A DNA stretch of 12,357 nucleotides from an uncultured Alphaproteobacteria bacterium. Its GTDB lineage: Bacteria > Pseudomonadota > Alphaproteobacteria > Bin95. The stretch's first letter is position 1. Each line of letters starts with the position of its first letter. The notes beneath the pieces are model-generated. The model was not told where the DNA came from, searched no databases, and saw only the letters and a list, made by a program, of their open reading frames with translations. Below, piece by piece: positions 8,008 through 12,357 of this stretch. The translations under genes and the position numbers were made by a program. The stretch is taken from contig CAJXVF010000018.1 in assembly GCA_913060845.1 (NCBI GenBank), positions 1 through 12,357 of the forward strand. Reading direction: 5' to 3'.

Positions 8008-8562
8008 TTAGACCCGCCCGCCCGGCAGCATCCGACGCAGCGTCGCGTCCTTATTCACGAACTGGTGCTTGAGCGCTGCACCGATATGGATTGCGGCGAC
8101 GGCCATCAATGCTTTGCCAAGGATGTCATGGATGGTTTTGAGCAAGTTCAACGCATCTTCACTGGCACCGATCAGGTTCGGAACCAGAATGCCAGTATTG
8201 AACAGGTCAATCGGCGTGCCAGTTGTAGATGTCATCAGCCATCCAGACAAAGGCAATGACAGCATCAAGCCATAAAGCAACCAATGTGCCGCGGCCGCCA
8301 GTTTCACATGCTTTGGCGGCATGCCCGGTACATGGTCCGGGCGGATATCAATCGCTCGCCAGCCAAGACGTAGCAGTGCGAGCGTCAGGATCAGCATGCC
8401 GATGGATTTATGCCACGCATACAGCTTGAACTTGTCCGGGCTGAATGGCAGTTCATGCATATAAAGCCCAAGCGGCAGCATCCCGATAATTAGGATAGCC
8501 ATCGTCCAATGGAATAGCTTTGCAATGCCACCAAACTTGGCAGACGTGCTCTTCAGCGCCAT
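8008..8562 (-). CDS. Cytochrome b561 family membrane protein
   Basis: This 184-residue integral membrane cytochrome b has four predicted hydrophobic helices (about 15-34, 48-68, 88-109 and 146-165), the normal size for the bacterial b561 (CybB/YceJ) family. Candidate haem-ligating histidines are His18 (KLFHW), His51 (YAWHKSIGM), His93 (AAHWLLYG) and His145/His159 (IHDILGK, AIHIG). Such proteins move electrons between quinol and periplasmic acceptors, for example as superoxide:ubiquinone oxidoreductase in E. coli CybB. The gene sits 15 bases after the stop of a YceI gene, the same pairing as yceI-yceJ in E. coli, which supports a joint periplasmic or membrane redox or isoprenoid-related role. 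Its ribosome-binding region lies in one arm of a hairpin at the end of yceI. Confidence 0.93.
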   Translation of the reverse strand: MALKSTSAKFGGIAKLFHWTMAILIIGMLPLGLYMHELPFSPDKFKLYAWHKSIGMLILTLALLRLGWRAIDIRPDHVPGMPPKHVKLAAAAHWLLYGLMLSLPLSGWLMTSTTGTPIDLFNTGILVPNLIGASEDALNLLKTIHDILGKALMAVAAIHIGAALKHQFVNKDATLRRMLPGGRV

Positions 8563-8569
8563 CAGATCG

Positions 8570-8590
8570 CTCGCCTGTTATTCAGGCGAG
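8570..8590 (-). promoter_or_regulatory. Hairpin spanning the yceI stop and cytochrome b561 ribosome site
   Basis: A perfect eight-base inverted repeat, CTCGCCTG and CAGGCGAG, is separated by five bases (TTATT on the plus strand). On the mRNA the loop AAUAA contains the yceI stop codon UAA, and the 3' arm CAGGCGAG contains the only Shine-Dalgarno-like stretch before the cytochrome b561 ATG at 8562. The layout suggests translational coupling: a ribosome terminating yceI would melt the stem and expose the next start. There is no following T-tract, so a terminator is unlikely. Confidence 0.55.
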
Positions 8591-9165
8591 GCTTCGAAGC
8601 CGATACGGATCGTAACCGTATTTCCAACGAACGGACGCCATGCCGTTAGACCCCATTTGGTCCGGTCAACTTCTGCAACGGCTGTTACCGCCATTATCGA
8701 CTTGCCACCGAATGGGCTCTTCGCAGTTCCGCGAAACTTAGCATCGAACCTTACGGTCTTTGTGAACCCATGCAGCGTCAATTCACCTTCAATGATGCCG
8801 GTGTCCTCACCCGTGCGCTTGATGCTGGTGCTTTCAAACGACATCTTCGGGAAGTTCCGCACATCGAAGAACTGATCGCCTAGCAGCGTTTCGTTCATCA
8901 GCCAATCATCGGTTTCGAGGCTTTTGAGTGGAATATCAACCTCGACCTTGGAGTTCTCAACATTTGCCCGATCGTAATCCAGCTCTATGCGAAACTGCTT
9001 GAAGCGGCCAGGATACGGGAAGATGCCCAGATGGGTCACTTCGAAGTGCACGAATGCATGCGACTGGTCCACCTTATAGGGCGCTGCCCCAGCTGCTAGC
9101 GGCGCAGTAACGGCAGCGCAAAGTGCGAGCAACGGCAATAATAATCGGCGAGCAATGAGCGACAT
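8578..9165 (-). CDS. yceI: YceI-family periplasmic lipid-binding protein
   Basis: This 195-residue protein is an exported YceI-like beta-barrel, a family whose members bind long isoprenoid chains such as polyprenyl or quinone tails in the periplasm. Residues 1-27 form a classical signal peptide: arginines at 6-7, a leucine/alanine core, and a likely cleavage after AAGA at 27. The mature part opens with YKVDQSHAFVHFEVTHLG (30-47), the usual YceI start, and continues with SLETDDWLMNETLLG, FPKMSFEST, GELTLHGFTK and KWGLTAWRPFVGN, in the expected order. The start is the ATG at 9165, with GGAG eight bases upstream, and gives a clean signal peptide; the frame stays open further upstream, but those residues would bury the signal. 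It is followed closely by cytochrome b561. A promoter should lie in 9166-9255, but I see no convincing consensus boxes. Confidence 0.94.
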   Translation of the reverse strand: MSLIARRLLLPLLALCAAVTAPLAAGAAPYKVDQSHAFVHFEVTHLGIFPYPGRFKQFRIELDYDRANVENSKVEVDIPLKSLETDDWLMNETLLGDQFFDVRNFPKMSFESTSIKRTGEDTGIIEGELTLHGFTKTVRFDAKFRGTAKSPFGGKSIMAVTAVAEVDRTKWGLTAWRPFVGNTVTIRIGFEASPE

Positions 9166-9246
9166 TGTGAAGACTCCATTCCGCGGATTGTGCATTTGAG
9201 CGCGAGTATTAGCACCTTTCCCCGGCGCCGTCCCGCTAGAGACATG

Positions 9247-9274
9247 AAAACCTTGTGATCTGGCATACAGATCA
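9247..9274 (-). terminator. Probable intrinsic terminator of the dehydrogenase operon
   Basis: On the minus strand a seven-base stem, TGATCTG / CAGATCA with loop TATGC (9256-9274), begins at the stop codon of the upstream gene; five bases later comes TTTT (9247-9250). The stem is only moderately GC-rich and the T-run is short and displaced, so termination may be partial. Its position between the three-gene dehydrogenase operon and yceI fits an operon boundary. Confidence 0.45.
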
Positions 9275-10678
9275 GGCAGTTGGTAGATCCATGTCTGTCT
9301 CATTCAAATGCGACATTTCTGAGACTGTGACGGGGCTGATTGGCATTCGGAGTCGCATAAGGTCCGTATCTGCCAATGCTGTCCCATTTGCTTCAGCCGC
9401 CAATGCAGCGACTGTATAGGCGCACATCCTGCCCTGGCATGGCCCCATGCCGGTGCGGAGGAAGGCTTTCAGCTGGTTCGGTCCTTGCGCGCCCATGGCC
9501 AAGGCTTCACGAACCGAGCCTGCCTCGATGGCCTCACACCGGCAGATGATCGTATCGTCCGAAATTGCAGTGAACGCCTGTGCCGGCGGGTAGAGGGCGT
9601 CGAGCAAAGGCCGGACCGCACGGGCACGGTCAAGACGTCCTTCGACATCATTTGTCGGAGCCGCTTTCGCGCCCAGTGCAGATGCGGCTGACGCCCCGGC
9701 CTTAGCACCAGTGGCTGTCGCCGCTGCCCAGCCGAGGATGCCAGCATTATCCCCGGCTACGTAAGCCCAACCTGTATCAGCGAGTTGCCCATCAGCGGAA
9801 GCTTCTGGGCACCATGCTGCAGCTGCTACATCATATTTGTGTGGAATACGCATTGCCCGCGTCAGCTGCGCATTCGGGATCACGCCATCATGCACGAGCA
9901 ATGTCGTAGCTTCAGCCTCTCCGTCAGTTCCGTCAGCCGTTTGCCAGCGCACAGCCTCGAGCCGGCCCCCGCCGGACGCCTCAAGGTGTGTGACGTGAGC
10001 AACAGTTTCCTCCACACCATCGGATAAGGAGCGTTGCCATTTCAAGCCCTTCAATAAGTCCGAAAACCCCGCAAGCGCGCGTAACCCATGCTTGCCTGCA
10101 GACCATTTTTTTCCAGGATCATCCAGGCGCAATAGAATGTCAGGCGCAGCGCCAGCAGCACGAAATTGCGCGGCCAGTAGTAGGAGCAGAGGTCCTTGCC
10201 CAGCCAAGACGAATGGCCGTTCGGGTAACAGCCCGCCTGTCTTCAACGCGATCTGTGCGGCACCAGCTGTCATCACGCCTGGCAACGTCCATCCTAGAAA
10301 CGGCATCGGGCGCTCATAGGCACCGAGCGCAATGATCAGTCGCTTGGCGTGAAGTCGCCCGGCCTTCCCGTCTCGCAAATAGAGGACATCACCACCTTCA
10401 TCCGCACTCTCAACACCAATGACGCGGGAGAGTGGGCGGTAATCCACATCAGTTGCCCGAAATTCCGCAACTGCATCAACGCCAGCGGCATAATCATCGC
10501 CAAACAGGCCAATATCGCCTCGTGCGGCTACAGCCTCGACATTCCGCCATATCTGGCCGCCAGGCACAGCTTGATCATCCAGAACCGAGACGGTCAGCCC
10601 GGCATTGGCTGCGACAACAGCCGCAGCCATGCCTGCCGGCCCAGCGCCTAGTACTGCGATATCAACCGAGTCAGCCAT
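9272..10678 (-). CDS. HcnB/OoxA-like FAD/NAD(P) oxidoreductase subunit with BFD-type [2Fe-2S] domain
   Basis: This 468-residue subunit belongs to three-part flavin dehydrogenases related to HcnB, octopine/nopaline oxidase OoxA/NoxA and the D-hydroxyproline dehydrogenase subunits. It begins with the FAD loop VLGAGPAGMAAA (9-20). A second nucleotide-binding segment, VLAGQGPLLLL (157-167), and the flavin motif AYVAGDNAGI (305-314) follow. The C-terminal BFD-like domain has CRC at 379-381 and MGPCQGRMC at 411-419, giving C379, C381, C414 and C419 to hold an iron-sulfur cluster; HcnB/OoxA proteins share this domain. The ATG at 10678 has GGAG nine bases upstream; an in-frame TTG at 10693 lies just upstream of that site and is less likely. 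It overlaps the small ferredoxin-like gene by eight bases. Together the subunits likely oxidise an amine, imino acid or opine and pass electrons to the respiratory chain. Confidence 0.93.
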   Translation of the reverse strand: MADSVDIAVLGAGPAGMAAAVVAANAGLTVSVLDDQAVPGGQIWRNVEAVAARGDIGLFGDDYAAGVDAVAEFRATDVDYRPLSRVIGVESADEGGDVLYLRDGKAGRLHAKRLIIALGAYERPMPFLGWTLPGVMTAGAAQIALKTGGLLPERPFVLAGQGPLLLLLAAQFRAAGAAPDILLRLDDPGKKWSAGKHGLRALAGFSDLLKGLKWQRSLSDGVEETVAHVTHLEASGGGRLEAVRWQTADGTDGEAEATTLLVHDGVIPNAQLTRAMRIPHKYDVAAAAWCPEASADGQLADTGWAYVAGDNAGILGWAAATATGAKAGASAASALGAKAAPTNDVEGRLDRARAVRPLLDALYPPAQAFTAISDDTIICRCEAIEAGSVREALAMGAQGPNQLKAFLRTGMGPCQGRMCAYTVAALAAEANGTALADTDLMRLRMPISPVTVSEMSHLNETDMDLPTA

Positions 10679-10982
10679 CGTCGCGCACTCCAAGCGACGG
10701 ACGCAGCATTTGCGGTTCTACATTCATGCCATCTTGCACTGGGACAAGACAGGCTTGGCGGTTTGGTTGACCATCAATCGTCATCAAGCATTCGAAACAC
10801 ACGCCCATAAGGCAATAAGGCGCACGAGGTTCACCTGATACCGGCGCATTCCGCGTGAACTGCAAGCCTGCCGCCAATGCCGCTGTCGCAACGCTTTCAC
10901 CGCGTAGCGCAGTAACAGGTTGCCCAGCGATTGTTAGGCGGACAGTTGCATCGCCTTCTGGTTCAACCCGGCGGCGCAGCAT
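10671..10982 (-). CDS. HcnA-like small [2Fe-2S] subunit
   Basis: This 103-residue plant-type ferredoxin-like subunit belongs to the HcnA / sarcosine-oxidase-alpha N-terminal type. Its cluster ligands are C57, C62, C65 and C78, in APYCLMGVCFECLMTIDG (54-71) and RQAC (75-78), which is the standard spacing C-x4-C-x2-C-x12-C. It should relay electrons within the three-subunit dehydrogenase encoded by its neighbours. The ATG at 10982 lies 20 bases inside the preceding gene and has AAGGGAA upstream; the stop overlaps the next start by eight bases. Both overlaps point to tightly coupled translation and fixed subunit ratios. Confidence 0.93.
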   Translation of the reverse strand: MLRRRVEPEGDATVRLTIAGQPVTALRGESVATAALAAGLQFTRNAPVSGEPRAPYCLMGVCFECLMTIDGQPNRQACLVPVQDGMNVEPQMLRPSLGVRDDG

Positions 10983-12105
10983 GGGGCGTTCCCTTAAAGC
11001 GTTTCACGGAAAAATCCTGGAACCCCACGGGCGTCTCGCCGCGCAGCACCCAGTTGGGAATATGCTTGGCATGCACACTAGCGAGCGTCACGCCGGAATG
11101 ATTGGTCGTCATGAAAATACCAGGCCAGGTTTCCGATTCATCGTAAATCGGGCAGCCATCAGGCGGCATAATACGGAGTGCGCCCCACGAACGTACGATA
11201 TTGACGTTCGCAAAATCTGGCAGAATGCGAGCCGCCCGCGCAGCAATAGCGCCAGAAACATCACCGGTGTTCCGGTCATCAAAACCGACTTCCTCGTGGG
11301 AAACGCCCAGCATGATGGAGCCTTCGTCCGTCTGCCGAATACTACCCATCGGCAATGGCAACATTGGCTGCAGCCGTTCCGTCACCAATATCTGCCCCCG
11401 TTGCGGGCGCGTCGGGCAATGCAAGCCGACCTTTGCTGCGAGCTCCGGAATGCCGTGACCGCAGGCGATGACGATTTTGGCAGCGCCGTAGCGTGCACCT
11501 TCTGCCGTCACGACAGCGTAGTCTTCGCCATCCCGCACAATGTCCACGACGCTAGCATTCGGCTGATAACGGCCACCCGCTTTTTGAAATCCAGCATGCA
11601 TTGCGCGCAGCAGTTTCAGCGGATTGGCGTGGCCGTCATGGGGGCAGAATGAGGCAGCCAGAACATCCGGCCCAAAACGAACATCCGGGACAAGCGCTTC
11701 AATCTCCTGGCGGTCAATCATCCAGGAATCATATTGGCCGTTACCAGCCTGGGCCTTCATGGCGGCAATGATTTCTTCTGACGCGCGGACTTCTTCATCA
11801 GACGTACACAGCGTCAACCCGCCCGGCTTCTCATACCCGGTGTTTACGCCTGTGCTTTCCTGCAAATCATCCGAAAACTCCGTCCATATCTCAGAGGATT
11901 CGCGTGACCAGTCTTGGTACCGTTGTAGGCCGCGCCCTTTGGTTTGAACCCAAACCAGGCCAAAATTACCGCGTGCCGTTCGAAGCGCATCATCGCCCTC
12001 ATCCAGCATGAGCGTGTTGGCTCCGGCGCGTGTGAGGCCATAGGCAATGGCACCACCCACCATGCCGCCGCCAATTACAATAACATCTGCTGTATCCATG
12101 AACAT
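10963..12105 (-). CDS. HcnC/OoxB-like FAD-dependent oxidoreductase (DAO family)
   Basis: This 380-residue catalytic subunit has the D-amino-acid oxidase / glycine oxidase fold. It opens with the dinucleotide loop VIGGGMVGGAIAYGL (10-24). Family features follow: HDGHANPLKLLRAM (156-169), RPQRGQILVTE (233-243), RSWGALRIMPPDGCPIYD (305-322) and the C-terminal flavin contact NHSGVTLAS (335-343). In relatives this subunit removes hydride from the C-N bond of an opine, D-hydroxyproline, glycine or similar amine, with electrons passing to the HcnA- and HcnB-like subunits; which substrate applies here is not determinable. No signal peptide is seen, so it is cytoplasmic or on the inner membrane face. 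Start codons at 12105 and 12099 are both possible and neither has a good Shine-Dalgarno. It is first in the three-gene operon. Confidence 0.92.
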   Translation of the reverse strand: MFMDTADVIVIGGGMVGGAIAYGLTRAGANTLMLDEGDDALRTARGNFGLVWVQTKGRGLQRYQDWSRESSEIWTEFSDDLQESTGVNTGYEKPGGLTLCTSDEEVRASEEIIAAMKAQAGNGQYDSWMIDRQEIEALVPDVRFGPDVLAASFCPHDGHANPLKLLRAMHAGFQKAGGRYQPNASVVDIVRDGEDYAVVTAEGARYGAAKIVIACGHGIPELAAKVGLHCPTRPQRGQILVTERLQPMLPLPMGSIRQTDEGSIMLGVSHEEVGFDDRNTGDVSGAIAARAARILPDFANVNIVRSWGALRIMPPDGCPIYDESETWPGIFMTTNHSGVTLASVHAKHIPNWVLRGETPVGFQDFSVKRFKGTPHAAPPG

Positions 12106-12196
12106 GAATCTAGCGGATCAAACTTGCTTGCGGAAGCGTGTGCCTGGCCCATAAGATTTCGCCACCCTTAGAAAATCACTGCACAGGAAACATATT
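12106..12196. promoter_or_regulatory. Divergent promoter region
   Basis: These 91 bases separate the dehydrogenase operon (minus) from a dehydrogenase gene (plus), so both promoters probably lie here. For the plus strand, TTGCGG (12128-12133) and TAAGAT (12152-12157), 18 bases apart, are a weak sigma-70-like pair. AGGAAA (12184-12189), seven bases before the ATG at 12197, is a good ribosome site. I see no clear operator palindrome. Confidence 0.4.
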
Positions 12197-12357
12197 ATGC
12201 AAGTCGGATTCATCGGCCTCGGCACCATGGGTGCTAGCTTCGCGACGAATATTCAGAAGGCAGGCTATGATCTGATCGTCCACGATATTGCGCGCCAAGC
12301 TGCACAGCGTCACATCGATGCTGGTGCCAAGTGGGCTGACAGCCCCCGGGCTTTGGC
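12197..12357 (+). CDS. 3-hydroxyisobutyrate dehydrogenase-like NAD(P) enzyme, N-terminal fragment
   Basis: Only the first 53 codons are in the window. The protein opens with VGFIGLGTMGASFATNI (3-19), the GxGxxG nucleotide loop typical of the beta-hydroxyacid dehydrogenase family (3-hydroxyisobutyrate, tartronate semialdehyde and 6-phosphogluconate types), followed by GYDLIVHDI (23-31) at the end of the second beta strand. His31 or Asp32-type residues here decide NAD versus NADP, but too little is visible to judge. The ATG at 12197 has AGGAAA at the right distance. Transcribed away from the flavin dehydrogenase operon; a shared regulator could control both. Confidence 0.85.
   Translation, partial: MQVGFIGLGTMGASFATNIQKAGYDLIVHDIARQAAQRHIDAGAKWADSPRAL

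Noticed and set aside
8579..9303. Extended YceI start at 9303
   Set aside because: It would place 46 non-hydrophobic residues before an evident signal peptide and run through the terminator; the ATG at 9165 with GGAG is the better start.
10855..11652. Long plus-strand ORF of 265 codons
   Set aside because: It is antisense to the DAO-type and [2Fe-2S] subunit genes, which have clear motifs; the length reflects the GC-biased codon pattern of the real genes.

Overview
This 12.4 kb window reads as a bacterial contig, most likely from an alphaproteobacterium and possibly a marine one. I infer this from the moderately high GC, the densely packed catabolic flavoenzyme and hydantoinase genes, and the style of the proteins; there is no rRNA or other marker gene to settle it. 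The first 49 bases are not genomic. They are an untrimmed Illumina Nextera read-2 adapter with its i7 index, so the left edge is an assembly or library end and the gene there (hyuB) is cut off artificially. No mobile elements, tRNAs, rRNAs or CRISPR arrays are visible, and no stretch longer than about 160 bases lacks a gene.

Layout from left to right. Minus strand: hyuB (C-terminus missing) and hyuA, an ATP-dependent hydantoinase/oxoprolinase pair coupled through a TGATG overlap. Plus strand, divergent from hyuA: a SLOG/TIGR00725-type nucleotide-binding protein. It ends four bases from the end of a convergent minus-strand gene for a two-domain protein, an NDH-2-like flavoprotein fused to a complete selenide, water dikinase (SelD). 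Upstream of that gene, on the same strand, lie a divergent ATZ/TRZ-type amidohydrolase, a cytochrome b561 and a periplasmic YceI protein; the spacing allows one transcript. A probable terminator then separates a tight three-gene operon for a heteromeric flavin/iron-sulfur dehydrogenase of the HcnABC / octopine oxidase / D-hydroxyproline dehydrogenase type. The last gene, on the plus strand and cut by the window end, starts a 3-hydroxyisobutyrate dehydrogenase-like protein.

Taken together this is a small-molecule catabolism region: ring opening of cyclic amides (HyuAB), hydrolytic chemistry (amidohydrolase), oxidation of an amine, imino acid or opine with electrons passed to the respiratory chain (three-subunit dehydrogenase), plus membrane and periplasmic redox proteins and selenophosphate synthesis. 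The points most worth a second look are the flavoprotein-SelD fusion beside the SLOG gene, the amidohydrolase lacking two canonical active-site residues, and a hairpin placed to couple translation of yceI and the cytochrome b561 gene.
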